NCBI RefSeq assembly: GCF_040712315.1
Contig: NC_134024.1
Span: 186,001-250,000, forward strand
Length of the DNA: 64,000 nt
Source: Castanea sativa
Lineage: Eukaryota; Streptophyta; Magnoliopsida; Fagales; Fagaceae
Direction: 5' to 3'
Position 1 is the stretch's first letter. Each line of letters begins with the position of its first letter. Positions 35,185-48,071 of this stretch are shown in pieces. Under the pieces are notes generated by a model. It did not search any database, was not told the DNA's origin, and saw nothing but the letters and a program-made list of their open reading frames with translations. A program made the translations under genes and the position numbers.

Positions 35185-37849
35185 TCCAAATTTATAAAGA
35201 AAATAATGTGACAATAACATTATGTTTTCAAAATATAAGAGATAGACAGCAATATTAGCATGAGATTTTGTATTCTAAATTTTATGAATTAAGTACTAAG
35301 GTAACTTTTTTATTTTTCTTAAAGAATTAATTTCTTAGTGAAATTGTGTTTGTGTATCTATTCAATCTTTACCCTAAAATAAAATGCTGGTTTTGACACT
35401 GTTCTTACCGTTTTTTTCATCAATACATGAGACAAATCCTTACGAAGCCACAACCTACTACGCTCCCCAGGCTCTTTAAGTGATTCTTGACGGACAATTT
35501 CCCAACCCATCTCTTGTAGTAGATCATGCATCAACAATTTGTTGTTTTCTATGGTTAGGAGCGATTTCTCCACGAGAACTCTTATTCCGATTTTTGCTTG
35601 AAAACCACAATTCTCTAATATCTCTGTAACTTGATCTTCCAACTTCCCTCTAAAGAAACACGCGATATCTAAGAATATCATCTTCCACATTTCCTCCTTT
35701 AAACCATCATAACTTACTTTAAGTGTATCAAATATTTGTCTTTGAGGGTTATTTTTCAATTTTTTCAAAGCACTTTGCCACTCGTCCATTGTTTTTCCAA
35801 ACAAAAAGGATCCCAAAGTTACTAGAGCTAATGGAAGGCCATTAGCATAGTCTACAACATCCTTGGAGAGCTGGTCACGATCTTCACTAGGTTTCCCATT
35901 TTCGAAGGCTTTCAAGCAAAAAAGTTCTAGAGCATCATGACCATTCAATGTTTTAGGCTTATATATATTATGCACTCCATGTAGGGTCAACAAATGTTCA
36001 TTTCTAGTTGTTATGATGATCCAACTTCCCAATCCAAACCAGCATGGATCTCCAGCCAATTTTTTTAATTGGTCCAATTGATTGACATTATCTAGAACAA
36101 GTAGAACTCTTTTATGACGTAGTCTATTCTTGATCATGTCAGCTCCATCACAATCATCCCATATATCTATATTGCTTTTCCCCAAAATTTGTGCAAGAAG
36201 CTGCTTTTGTAATTGAACCAAACCATTTGGTCCATTTTTTTCTAAAACTTCCTTAATATTAGCAATAAAGCTAGAACCGTCAAAATTGTTACATTTTGTT
36301 TTATAAATCACTCTAGCAAGAGTTGTCTTTCCAAGCCCCCCCATACCACAAATCCCTATCATGCAAACTCTATTCCCGAGACCTAAATACGGAGTGATCA
36401 ATTCCTCCATAGGAGAATCTATTCCTACCAAGTCTTTGGTAATGACCGAGAACTCTGGATTTGATTTCTGCAGTATATTATCCACAATAGATTGGATAGC
36501 TTCTGACTCATATTCCCTGTGGAGAAGATTGAACAATAATTACATAGTTGTCTCAATGAGTCATAAAAATTGCAGGGGGGAAGGGGGTATGAAGAAAAAT
36601 ATTATGTAATAGTACTCCCTTGGTCAAACAAATATGAATTCATTGCCTCATGCGACTGATAGAACTATCCATATAAGTATTGTATTATCATATCAGTTGT
36701 ACATGTGACATGTCAAAAGGATGATGGGATAGAGAGCTATAGTTTTTGTTATATATACATGTACTAAGTCCATCAATTATAGAACCTTGTTATGAAAACC
36801 ATTGAAATGCATAGCATGAACTTAATCCAATCTATAACATGGCAGAAGGTTATAGATTGTCTTAAATTCTTAAGTGGCCATGCTAGAATAATTGCTGGAT
36901 ATGCTTGTTCATAAAATGAAGTAAGAAAATCAAGAACTACCTATCTTGGAGCTAACACCAAGCGATTCCTCCTGTAATTAGCTAATGTTTGTGGGAGGAT
37001 GGATTACACACACTTAGGAGAATAGTTAGGTGCTCAAAGAACACATGACACCCATGTTAGCTGCTATGTAAATAACTCAATAATCAATTGCCTCTTCACC
37101 GTATAACTAATTTCCATATTAAAATGTATGATGCATCAACCATTTTCATAGGTGGACTTTAACAAGAGAAGTTTGTAGATAAACTTATCTTACTTTTGGG
37201 TAGACCAAAGCAAGTGAAAAGATTAAAGAAAATGATAAACAATGTCAGCAGATTTATATTTCACAGAAAGAGATCTTCTTGAATCAAGTAGGACATAAAA
37301 GAAGAATGCCATTTGAATGTCAACATAAAGTTAAAAATAAATTTCTCATGGAAATTACCCGTCCTGTAAATGCCAACCGGAGAGATTGCCCACTTCTTTC
37401 AAAACAGCTTTCCAGTTTTCCACCTTCGGTATTTTATTTGCTTCGTGTTTAGCAAAGGCTTGTTGAAAAGTTCCCCTCTGATTCCGTACATCAGATGGGT
37501 CTACATGGTAAAAAACCGGCAGAACTATCAGTCCCATTAGTTCCCTGCAATTGACAATCTTTGCAAGTTCATCCAAACACCATGTCGATGATGCATAGTT
37601 TCTTGATAGAATGATGACAGCGAATCTTGATTGTTCTATTGATTTCAAGAGTTCTTGGGAAATGAATTGTCCTCTCTCAAGTTCTTCATTGTCCCTAAAG
37701 GTGAAAATTCCCTTTCGTACCAAAGCAGCATATAGATGGTCTGTAAAACCACAGCGGGTGTCCTCCCCTCTAAAACTAAGGAAAACATCATATTTCCACC
37801 GAAGCGTTGAAGAAGGTGATGATGACGATGAGGCTCCTTGAGTGTTCAT
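32648..37849 (-). CDS. TIR-NBS-LRR (TNL) intracellular immune receptor, apparently intact
   Basis: Five coding exons on the minus strand: 37359-37849, 35409-36516, 34269-34556, 33353-34084 and 32648-33277. All borders are GT-AG, phases agree, and the sum is 3249 nt, or 1082 residues plus stop. Residues 18-155 are TIR (DVFLSFRGEDTR; SSTWCLDEL with the NADase Glu at 94; YHVDPSDVRNQ). Residues about 165-533 are NB-ARC: P-loop GMGGLGKTT (221-229), kinase-2 RVLLVLDNV, RNBS-B GSWIIITTRN, GLPLA, and MHD (493-495). Residues 534-873 are LRRs (LEWHGY, LRGCINLVDIGPSIG, LDLTGTAIREVPSSI). Residues 874-1082 hold the C-JID (FHIIIPGFEVPPWLTHQ, SIELPLNW). Known role of the family: pathogen effector sensing, oligomerisation, TIR NADase signalling through EDS1. 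A donor at 32718 (GAG|GTAATG) could lead to another exon. Start: the first Met after the leader-intron acceptor. Confidence 0.9.
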
Positions 37850-38240
37850 GGAAACTAGTGAATCTTGAACAACAATATTGATAAAATCAGTACATTCAAT
37901 CAAAACAGAAAGAAAATAATTAAAAGGAAAATAAGTTAGAATACTCACAGATTAAAATTGCAGCAGCGATTGTAAAGAGGAAGTAACGCGGAACCTAAAC
38001 CTGTAGAAAAGGGAGAGGAAAGTGTGTGATTCATGTACCCTGTTTTCAGTCAAGTCAACTACTCTTGTTGTTATTCATCCAAAAATCACAGATTTATTAG
38101 TAAAAGGAGAGGGAAATGTGTGACTCAACTTTTTTTACAATATAATAAACATAACTTTAGAGCTGCGTGCCAGGAAATCTCTCTTTGTTGGTAGAGACTG
38201 AGAAAAATAAATTGCGGTAATCAATCAAAGATTATCACAT
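37850..38240 (-). promoter_or_regulatory. Leader intron and proximal upstream region of the TNL
   Basis: On the minus strand a donor aatct|gtgagtat (GT at 37948-37947) pairs with the acceptor ttcaag (37865-37864), giving an 85-bp 5' UTR intron. Upstream at 38049-38060 the minus strand reads TTGACTTGACT, two overlapping W-box cores of the kind bound by WRKY factors in defence genes. Regulation by WRKY is inference. The region is duplicated at 48087 onward. Confidence 0.55.
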
Positions 38241-39432
38241 GAGGTCTAAATCTTCTGTCTTACTTTTTTTTGCTTTACTTTATACTTCATCAATAAAAAT
38301 TTGTCACATGTTCACCTAATTAATTAAATATTATCATTATTAACTTATTAATACTACCATTATTAATTAATAGTAGTATTTAATTAATTAGGTAAACACG
38401 TGGCAAATTTTTATTAGTGGAGTATAAGGTAGAGCAGGAAAAGTAGGATAGAAGATTTGGACTCCTCATGTAGTGCTAAGTTCTCGTCCTATTATTTACC
38501 GCACTTGGACAAAAGTCAAGGGCAAAGTAAAGGTATTTAGGGTAGAATCCTTTTATTTTGCTTATAAGTGGAAGTATGGTAGATAAAGATAAATGTTAGT
38601 TGAAATAGTACAGCATGACTTATGAATAATATTAAAAAGTGTAATGAGACAAAATAAGTTCGCAAAAATTAAACTAGCCAAACATACACTTAAACTGGAC
38701 AAGTGATCAAAGTGCATTGGTATGAGTTTTTTTTAGGCTACATTACCTATTTGGTCATAGCTTTTAGGTTGTGTTACATGCAATTAGGGTGGTAAATAAA
38801 CCAAGTTGTCTATGAATAGTTCGAGTTTAGTTTGAGAAAAAACTTATTTATCTTTATTTGCTTAGTAAACAAGTCAAATTCAAGCCCAATTTTAGGTTTA
38901 ATATTAAACAAATCAAAATCAAACATAATAATGTATTCATGAATAAGATCATGAACTTTATAGCTCAAATAACTACATATAATAATATGTGTTTATCCAT
39001 ATACTTGTCTAAAAATATATTTATATAGATTTATATTCAAGTTATATGAGTTTGTAAATTAATTCATACGATATAAAATTATTATTTATAGTTTATTCAA
39101 AACATAAACCATCAATTTGTAGTAAAAAATAATAAATTTTTGAAGTAGTAAGTTAATCAAGTAGCTAATGAAGAAGCTGGAGCTTGCGCTACAGGTAAAT
39201 AAACCAAACTTGAATATGTAATTTTTTTTGGTGATGAGCTCGAAACTTAGCTCGTGTTCGAAATAAACTAAAATGAACAAGCTTGAACTTTTAATACTAG
39301 CTTGGCTTGTGGAGGCACCAACGAATAGATTGACCCTGGTTAATTAATTCAATTACCCATGTTAATTAATTAGGTCAAATTACATGAAAATCGTGGAGGC
39401 ACCAACAAATCACCAAATAAACTAAATGCAAC
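37943..39432. repeat. Segmental duplication, copy A (TNL upstream region)
   Basis: It matches copy B (48087-48735 plus 56465-57208) almost base for base over about 1.4 kb, from the leader donor to ctaaatgcaac. Copy A has a MITE (38243-38466) that B lacks; B has a 135-bp insert and the E3 retroelement that A lacks. Confidence 0.9.
38243..38466. mobile_element. Palindromic MITE (AGGAGTCCAAATC family) in copy A
   Basis: Its inverted arms start gaggtctaaatcttct and end agaagatttggactcct. Copy B shows the unoccupied site (caaagattcgcatgtagc). It is related to 22683-22979. Confidence 0.8.
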
Positions 39433-40385
39433 AAAAAGTCGTCGAACTTGTTGGCAAGAAAGTCAATTCACATCAAAAAGTTACGTTTTCTAAAAATTTT
39501 ACTTAGAGCATTCACATCAATAATTCTAAAAATTTTAGCATTTAATATCTCAAAAAATTACTTTATCTATTATACCATCTCACTCTAAAATACATTCAAC
39601 ATCAAAACTTCTTCTTTTCTTTTTTTTTTACCATTTCGTTTAAAATAATATAAACTACTCATTAAAATAATAAAAAACAACCATACAAACCACCTCCTCC
39701 ATTACAAGCATTAAAATAACGATATATTTTTAAGATTGGAGCTATAGTGAACTTTCAAAGATGAAAGCTCACTGTAGCTCAGTTGCTATTTTTTTTAAGA
39801 ATGACATGTTTGTTGTAACTTAGGGGCCGTTTGGTAAAGTTGTTCTAGTAACATTGTTTGTATTTTTTAAAAATACATGTGAATAAAAAAAATATGTAAA
39901 AATACATGTAATATTATTTAAAAACTAAAAAATCACAATCAGAATGCAACTACAATAATATTATTCAGTATTACATGTAATATTATTCAGTATTAAACAA
40001 CTACAATACATGTAATATTATTTAAAAAATACATGTAATATTATTGTTTAATACTGAATCAATGCTATTTTCTGTGAATCACGTACAAAATTGCCACTTA
40101 GTTTTTGGTGCTTTAGGAGCTAAAATAGGATTATAGCATTTATACACTCTTCGGTAAAAATGCTCTAATGATTTCCCCCACTTTCTCAGTCAAGTCAACA
40201 ACTTTTCCTGGGCCACCCTCAAGGAAATTTATTCCTTTTCCCATTACTTTTTTCACAGCTTTTGCGTGGCACCAGTCCCCTACTTTTTTCTTTTTTTTGG
40301 TCAAGAAGCTGAAATGTATTAGATTAACTAGAGACAAAAGGCAGCGTATTGGCTATGAAATATATTAGATTAACTAGAGACAAAG
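39433..40385. other. Spacer with a probable GAGCATT-family MITE (39506-40165)
   Basis: TTAGAGCATTCACATC at 39503 and AATGCTCTAA ending at 40168 are inverted termini of the same family as 12288-12637. A second structure starting aggggccgtttggta (39829) may be nested. No gene is seen. Confidence 0.45.
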
Positions 40386-42513
40386 TGTGTGGTAGCACAA
40401 ATAAATCACCAATTAAACTAAGTATGTGGCGAAAATTAAATGGCACGGTGATTTGTTTACGAATGGAGAAAACCTATACGGTAAAAACCCCACCGGGTGA
40501 TTTTAAGGTCACCACTCCCGAAATTCCACTATTATCACAACAAGCAGTTACAAGTAAAGGAATCCCAAGTACTTTACCAACCTATAGTTGAACCCTTACC
40601 CCAAAACCCAATTGGACTTGTTTTGTAGTGACAATTTCTCATTTCAATGCACGGCTCCTAGGGGTGTTTCGATTTGGTTTTGGTCGTTTTTTTTTTAACT
40701 GGCCAACCGAAACCGAAATTTTCGGTTTCCAAAGTTGTCAACCGAAACCGTTGAAACACTGTCGGTTTCGGTTTGTTTCAGTTTCAGTCGATTTTTCGGT
40801 CGGTGTTCGGTTTAAGTCAACATCACAGATTCACATCACAAAAAGAAAAAAACAACTCAACATCACATGGGGTTATCAATTTTTCAATAAGAAAATAACA
40901 ACTCAAAATCACAATCACAGATTCACAGAAAATAGCATTGATTCAGTATTAAACAAAACTCAAAATACAAAAAAGAGAGGGTTATCGAGAAATGTCACCA
41001 TGAGAAACTGAGAATGAAAAGATCAAGCCGGTGTGTGGAGGCGGCGGCAGAGGTAGATCGAGGCGGTGGCAAAGGTAGATTCATGTGGAGGCCGGCGTGT
41101 GAAGGCGGTGGCAGAGGCAGATCAAGGCAGCGGCAGAGACAGATACATGTGGAGGCGGCGCAGAGGCAGATTTGCGTGGAAGCCGGCGTGGAGTGGAGGC
41201 TGTGAGAGGGATTGGAGTGGAGGCTGTGAGAGGAGACTGTGAGAGCTGAGAGGGACTGGAGTGGAGGCTGAGAGTGAGGATGAGAACTGAGAACGTGTGG
41301 ACTGTGAGCTGTAGGGTTTTTTTGTTTTTGTTTTTATAGTTTAATTAGATTAAGTTTAATTAGATATCTAATTAGTAATTAGTTTAATTATAGTTACTTA
41401 ATCTAATGTTAAAATGAAAATTGACAAGCTATTAATTATAGATTAAGGCCGGATTGTGAAGACTAAAGTGTGAACATTGAAAAGCTATTAAGCATTAAAG
41501 CTAGGCCGGATCATTTGAAATTTGAATCATTAGAGGACTGAACAAATAAAGGCCCAATTGTGAATTCACTAAATTGTTTTAAAATAAACTGATAAAGGCC
41601 CAAAATGGAGGAGGCCCAACACTGCCAAACAGCTGAAGCGTATGTATCTCAACTCAAATATTTACAAATATTATATTATATATTTAATATAAAATATAAT
41701 ATAATAATATTTCGGTTCAGTTCGGTGCATAAAAATTCTCCACTGAAAACTGAACCGAAATTTTCAGTTTTTTATATGGTAAAACTGAAACCGAACCAAA
41801 CCAAAACCGAATCGAAAATTTTGCATCGGTTCGGTCGGTTTGAAGCGGTTTTTTCGATTCCTCGGTTTTTTGCACACCCCTAACGGATCCCAAGTACGTG
41901 ACTAACCAATTGTGCGGATACTAATACGCGGCTTCAATCACCAACTAGAGAAGACTGTTGGCTGTAAAGTTCTTCAATTCATCCACACGATGAAGATTAA
42001 GAAGCACTTAGTTACAAAACCCTAAGGCGTAAAGACGTAGTAGCTGCTTTTTTAGAGAATAAGGCTTCGTCACCTTTTTCATATGTTCTCCTTGTATTCT
42101 CTTATGTGACGGCCTCTAAAATAAGCCTTATATATGTCTAAGGTTGTGAGAAAAGAAATCCTACACAAATACAAAAGCCTGGCCCAAAAATCAGATCTGA
42201 AAATTCTGATTTCCGTAACCTCGATAGATACTTCGATAGATAGCAGGTGTCGAGCTTCATTAAACCTCAATAGATAGTTATCTGTTGAGCAGGTGTCGAG
42301 TAGCTGTCCGCAGGTGTCCACAGGTGTCTAGCAGGTGTCCAAGTTTAGTGAACACTTTTTCTTCACTTGTTTCTTGGTCTAATCTTCATGGCTTTAATAC
42401 TAGACTTGAACAACATGTTCTTTGACGTATTAAACACATCCTAGATCTATCCAAATACAAGTAAAGTACGTTTTGTCAAAGAATTAGCCAATTACATAAA
42501 ATATGTCTTTAAC
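40386..42513 (-). repeat. Solo LTR of family A, minus orientation, split by a hAT element
   Basis: Outside 40659-41890 the sequence is the inverse of the E3 LTR, for example aaaccccaccgggtgatttt and gcacttagttacaaaaccct, ending at TAACA (42513), the inverse of the LTR start TGTTA. Its other end is cut at about 40386. At 42514 it abuts an E2 LTR that lacks its first part, so a deletion joined the two. Confidence 0.8.
40659..41882. mobile_element. hAT-type non-autonomous DNA transposon, 1224 bp
   Basis: The termini TAGGGGTGT and ACACCCCTA are exact inverses, with subterminal cggttt/aaaccg repeats. It is flanked by an 8-bp direct repeat acggctcc / acggatcc with one mismatch (40651-40658, 41883-41890). 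The intact LTR A sequence confirms a single copy at the empty site. The interior has a G-rich repeat field (41014-41300; units of gtggaggctgtgagagg). No transposase. Confidence 0.85.
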
Positions 42514-43272
42514 AACCCATACTATATATACTCTCATTACCCACAAAAGTATAAGAGGCTATTCAGAGAGAAAAACCCTAGATAGGTTTTCTACAACACA
42601 CACACCCATTTTTTAGAGAGAGAGCTACTCATCCTTAGAGAAAAATCATTGTAGCATTTTCTCCTTCCCTCTCTTATTGTCATATCTTGAGAGGAGATTT
42701 GTATCCAAACACAACCCACACCTATTCAGAGTGTAGAGAGTGTTTTGGAGCTTGGGAAGCTTTAGGGATTTGCCTAAAAAAGCCAGTGAGGCTTGGCGGA
42801 TGCAATCGGGCGTATTGCGGAATCCGAAAAGCTAGACAAGACATGGTTCCGAGAAACCTTGTCGGGGTAGGAGCTTGGAGGGCTTAGATACATTGGATAG
42901 ATTAGGCTTGGAGGGTCTCTTGCTATTTATGTATCCCAACTTATTGTTTAGTGGATTGATTTACTGCTTGGAGGGCGGCGGAGAGGTTTTTCGCCGAGAT
43001 CTTCAATTTCCTCTTCGATAACACATTGCCGTGTTATCTTGTGTTTGCATCTCTCTTCCCTTACTCTTGTGCTTTACTTTTATTGTTTGTTGTTCATGTT
43101 TATGCACTAGAGTAGTATTGGTTGATTGTGTTTCATTTACTCTTGTTTCCGCACTTAGTTTAAGTTAGAATAAAAGCAATTTAGCCGTAATTTATTAATT
43201 TGGGATCTAAAAACTCTTATATTTTTAAAAAGCTCTTGGGATCTAAAAGCAATCTAGCCATATTTTTAACAC
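42514..43272 (+). repeat. Left LTR of E2, 5'-truncated
   Basis: It matches the right LTR from acccatactatatatac on (TATA-like box near 42527) but lacks about 380 bp at its start. Near the 3' end the segment with aaaagcaatctagcc is partly repeated (43170-43272). Confidence 0.75.
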
Positions 43273-43276
43273 AATT

Positions 43277-43914
43277 AATTTGGGAGCTAAAGAGTTTCAT
43301 AAGAACTTGAGCAAGTTTCATTGTGACAAGGATAATTTGATTGATAAGCTCAATGAATCCAATAAATTGGTTGAAAAGTAAAAGAAATTTGTTGAAAATT
43401 CTCTTAAAAAGCTGAAAGAGTTTGAATGTTTGAATATGGACTTGGATGCTAAACTTGTTTTGTCTAACAAACTTGTTGATGAGTTAAAATGTGAAAATAA
43501 ATCTCTTAAGATGCATGCCAAGTGTTTGATTGCTGAACCTATTGCTAAAAATGATGAAAATATTTGTTGCAATCATGTTGTGGTACCCGATTTTGTGCAT
43601 ATTGTGAGTTCTACCTCTAAAGACAAATCGATGTACATTCCTCTATACAAAAGAAACCAAAAAGTGGAGAGAAAGACTCTTAAACCTTAGCCTCCGGTTA
43701 GGTCTCATCCTAGGGAGTTGAGTGGATCTAAGTTTGTTCCTACTTGCCACCATTGTGGTGTGATCGGTCACATAAGACCTCAATGTTCCATGTTGAAGAA
43801 AACACAAAACCATGTTGCTAGATTCGTCCCTAAAAGGCCTAGTGGACCTAAACCCATTGTTTGTCACCATGGTGGTGCATTTGGTCATCTTAGACCTCGT
43901 TGCTCTAAGTTTTA
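43277..43914 (+). pseudogene. gag-like coiled region with two zinc knuckles (E2)
   Basis: One frame with stops at about 43379 (TAA) and 43688 (TAG). It encodes a Lys/Glu/Leu-rich helical region (KLVEK, KKLKEFECLNMDLDAKL), then a linker, then CHHCGVIGHIRPQC and, 35 residues on, a second knuckle CHHGGAFGHLRPRC whose second Cys is now Gly. E1 and E3 show only one knuckle of this CHHC type. Dead copy; RNA-binding role inferred from family. Confidence 0.65.
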
Positions 43915-45284
43915 AGCTCTTAAAAGAATCAAAAGAAAAGAGAAACTTGAGCTTCTTGGAAGTTGTGCTTTGCAAACTAACCAGTTTTGGGGAAAAATGG
44001 TAAGTTGTTGAAGAAAGTTTTGATGTTCTTACCTCCTTGTCTATGAGCATCTTCGGTTCTCATTCTTCCAACCCTCGTCTCACTTCTCATGAGACACTCA
44101 TTCCAAACAATCGTTCCGTTTGGATGAGGAAGGGTTCCTATGGTTAAGCTTTTACTTTTTTGGTCCTTGATCTAATTCTTTCAATCTTTATAGGACCCTT
44201 CATACATTAGATGTTTCATTGTCATGCATTTGTGCATCATGCATCTCTTTATATGCATTGTTTTTGCATTTGATCTTACTTTTATGTTTTTGTTTTTGTG
44301 TGTGTAAAAATCCAAAAACACATAAAAAGTGAAAAATTCAAAAAGTTTGATCGTATATGTTTGAGCACATTTCACATTTGAGTTTGGCCTAGTACCTTCG
44401 TACTAAAGGTGTAGTGCATTTATGAGCTTAGCTTGTTTTCTACGCACATCTATCTTTGTGGGAAAAATCTTGAAACCTATGTGTGATTGTTGTAAATCAA
44501 TTTTCAAGCTTGTCATGAATGATTAGTCAATAGTCATGTTAGTCTTGATACATGCATAGACTTGTGCCTATATCTTTTCCCACATTTTTATGTTTTTGCT
44601 TAAAGAGCTCATCAAATATAAATCTCAAAATGAAAAAGAGATATTGAGCTGCAAAAGCCGTCGCACATACTAGTATTTGACTAGAAAAAAGGGAAAGCGA
44701 CTTGTATTGAAATCTATAGTACCTCAAAAAGTCAAAGGCTCACTCACAAAGTTGAAATATAAAAAATTTCAAGCATCAATCTCAAAATGAGATGTATTTT
44801 GTTCAAAAATGATCAATTGTTATAATTTGTAAAGAAGTCAAATGAAAAGCTTCAAAGAAATGTAATCATTTTCTTGTGGGAGATCATATATGTTCATTTC
44901 TATAATTGAGATGGTCCACTTGTCTTAGTACTAGTTGTGTATAACTTGATTGAATTGATCATTGAAGCTTCATTCTAGACTAAAGACTTTTTCACATTTG
45001 ATACTCACACACAACACACAAGACTTTGTTCAATGAATGCTTATAACATTTGTGTAATTGTACATGATCAAATGTGATGTGTGTGCTCAACCTTATGTGG
45101 ATCAAACTAAAAAGATTTTTGTTCTTTTTATTTGCTTTTGGAAGTGATTTGTATCACTCATGTTTTTCAAAGTTTTTCAACTTGTTTTTGTGTGAAAAAC
45201 ATGTTTTCTGGATGTTTTTATGATTTTTTTTTCATATGTAAGGTCAACTGTGAGTTATATGGTCCAATTCTCAAGTTTTTCAAC

Positions 45285-45440
45285 CTTGGACAGAAAGTTT
45301 CGCGACTGTTTCGTGAGTAAGGCTTACCCGCGAAACTTCTAGTGAAAATTCCCAAATCAGCTTTTTAAAGGGCATTTCTTGGGACATTTCTTTTAAACTT
45401 CTCTCATCTTCTCCCAAACTCCTATTTTAATGCTTCAACA
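45285..45440 (+). promoter_or_regulatory. Internal CpG cluster, TTTAAAGG box and CT-rich leader (E2)
   Basis: agtttcgcgactgtttcgtg and cccgcgaaact are followed by ctttttaaaggg (45361-45372) and a C/T-rich stretch. The words recur in the E2 right LTR (about 47141-47300). The order equals that ahead of ORF2 in E1 and E3, although ORF2 is deleted here. Confidence 0.4.
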
Positions 45441-46979
45441 TCAAAACCCAACAAATTTCAGGTGATTTACATTCCATAAACATCTCTAAGGTTATCTTTA
45501 ACTCTTATCATTGATTTTGATCTTTAGATTATGTTTTTGAGGTTTTATGTTCATAGTTGGGATTTTCTCAAATGGGAGTTGGAAATCTTATTATTTGTCA
45601 ATCTTTTTGATTGGGTTTTGTTTTAAATGATGATTTTCTTTGGATGTTGGCCCCTTGTGGCAAAAAATAACATGTATTTAGGCAAAATTTTCATATGTTC
45701 TTGCATTGTTTAACATACATGTGTAGTATGTGTACTCTAAGTGTCTGATAAAATGTCCAAATGACATTTTCTCATTGTTTTGGACTCCGATGAGTACCAA
45801 ATTTTGGGGATCACCATATTTAATCATGTTTTGATCATTGGTGGTGTGTTTTATACACTTTACTCCGTGAGTGCTTATTCATGCATTGGTTATGCATCCC
45901 ACATGCACAGGTTATGCATCTCACATGCACACTAGATGCACCTTTGCTACACACACGCTAACACTTAACATGTTCTGCATTCATTCATGCTAGTTAAGTC
46001 TTTTTAGACCCTTTTATCACACATAACTTGTTCTTGTGTCTATGTCATGCCTAGACCTATATCATGTTTCATCATTCTTAGCATGTCATGTTTACTTTAT
46101 ACTTTGTAACATTTATTAAAGATGTTTTATATTTTATTTGAGCTTCATTTTCTCATTTATCTTGCACCTCTCATGCATCATCTTTTACCCTTGTTCATAT
46201 CTTCTTTTCTTTCCCTTCTTTCTCTTGATTCATTTGTCTATTTGTGACAAAAAGGGAGAGTGTATACCGGATAGTATACGGGTGTGTTTCGTCATTTCTA
46301 TATGACTCATGTGCACATTCTTAGGGGGAGAAATTCTATCTCGTGCACATTTGTAGGGGGAGAAAGTCATAGGGGAGATGCATATACCAAGGGGGAGAAG
46401 ACATTTGTTTTATGAGAAAGCCTTGTCTTGTTTGTCTTACATTATGCTTGTTTTCTCGTTGCTTTATGGTGCTTTGAGTTACTTTTAGTATCTATGCTTT
46501 ATTTCTCTCATTGCATCGTGTTTATGTGTTGGAACACACTTGTGTCCTTATTGGATCTTGTATCCTTAATGCAAATACCTTTGGTGTTTTGCATTGGTTA
46601 TGTGTTGGACATGCATACACCCTTACGTTATTGTGCTTTATTGGTTGCATGTTCAGATGATCATTTGCTTTGCTATATAATCATTGTAGTCATTTCCATA
46701 TGACTGTTTGGTGTATAATCAAGTTACTCATATGTTTCACATCATATTTACTTGATCGCATTTTACTTGTTACATTATACTTGTCCTTTTATTATTTACT
46801 TTACCTTGATGGTCTAATGTGTTTTGTACAAGTGTTTCAGGTTACAGGTATATATGTTCCAAGTGTTTCACAGCTTCTAGATTTAGGTGTGAGTGAGTTT
46901 TGTCATTGTTCCCAAACTCACATTTAAGTCTAGAGTCTGTTATAGGGTGTTTTGTCACGGAATAGCCAAAGGGGGAGAT

Positions 46980-48071
46980 TGTAAACTTGTGATTTACAAC
47001 TATGTTTTATGTTGGCTTTATTCCATGACAAAAAGTGTTGTATTTGCTTTATTTTGTTCCTTGTATTTTGTGGGATTCTATTGTATTGGGTTTAGTATTA
47101 AGTTGGTGAAGACTCAAGCTTTATTGAAAATCAATGCATTTTGCAACTAGCTAGTGAGAAGTTCGCGAGAAGCTAGCGAGAAGTTCGCGAGAAGGGTTCT
47201 CGCGAAAAAGGTATGTGAGAAGCACATGATTGGAAGCTAAAGAGTCGTGCCAGCCTGGAGGATTTCACGAATGTCTCGCAGGTAAGGCCTTCCCGCGGTA
47301 TACCTGCAAAACTCTTTGCTTGAAGGATTTTTAAGTGTGACTTTCTTACCCTTCACCCATATTATATATACCCTCATTACCCACAAAAGTATAAGAGGCC
47401 ATTCAGAGAGAAAAACCTTAGATCAGTTTTCTACAACATACACACCCATCTTTTATAGAGAGAGTTACTCATCCTTAGAGAAAAATCATTATAGTCTCTT
47501 CTCCTTCCCTCTCCCATTGTCATACCTTGAGAGGAGATTTATACCCAAACAAAACTCACACCTATTCAGAGTGTAGAGAGTGTTTTGGAGCTTGGGAAGC
47601 TTTGGGAATTTGCCAAAAGAAGCCAGTGAGGCTTGGCAAATGCAATCCGGCGTATTACGAGATCTGAAAAGTTAGACAAAACATGATTTCGAGAAACCTA
47701 GATGGAGAATGAGCTTGGAGGGCTTAGGTACATTGGGTAGATTAGACTTGGAGGGTCTCTTGCTATACGTGTATCCCAACTTATTGTCTAGTGGATCGAT
47801 TTACCGCTTGGAGGGTGGCAGAGAGGTTTTTCGCCAAGATCTTCGGTTTCCTCTTCGATAACACATCGCTGTGTTATCTTGTGTTTGCATCTCTCTTCCC
47901 TTACTCTTGTGCTTTACTTTTATTGTTTGTTGTTCATGTTTATGCACTAGAGTAGTATCGGTTGATTGCGCTTCATTTACTCTTGTTTCCGCACTTAGTT
48001 TAAGTTGGAGTAAAAACAATCTAGCCGTAATTTATTAATTTGGGGTCTAAACAACTCTTGTGTTTTTAACA
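46980..48071 (+). repeat. Right LTR of E2 (family B), about 1092 bp
   Basis: It starts TGTAAACTTGTG after aagggggagat and ends tttttaaca. It contains gttcgcgagaagctagcgag-type CpG repeats, the TATA-like atattatatatacc near 47362, and the LTR body shared with 42514-43272 and 4623-7170. Confidence 0.85.

Larger units (their letters stand above)
42514..48071 (+). mobile_element. E2: internally deleted LTR retroelement, family B
   Basis: A partial left LTR (42514-43272), gag C-terminus (43277-43914), a long spacer matching E1, polypurine tract cca aagggggagat (46968-46979) and right LTR (46980-48071). The capsid part of gag, the primer-binding site and ORF2 are missing: the spacer passes directly from the ORF2 upstream region to the tail gacaaaaagggagag near 46246. 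No pol. It is a dead derivative. Confidence 0.8.

Noticed and set aside
37850..37948. Longer TNL start at 37948 adding 33 residues
   Set aside because: The stretch has a clean leader intron (donor 37948, acceptor 37864); the added residues are hydrophobic and unlike TNL starts.
41014..41205. Gly/Arg-rich ORF
   Set aside because: It lies in the G-rich repeat field of the hAT element and has no known domain.
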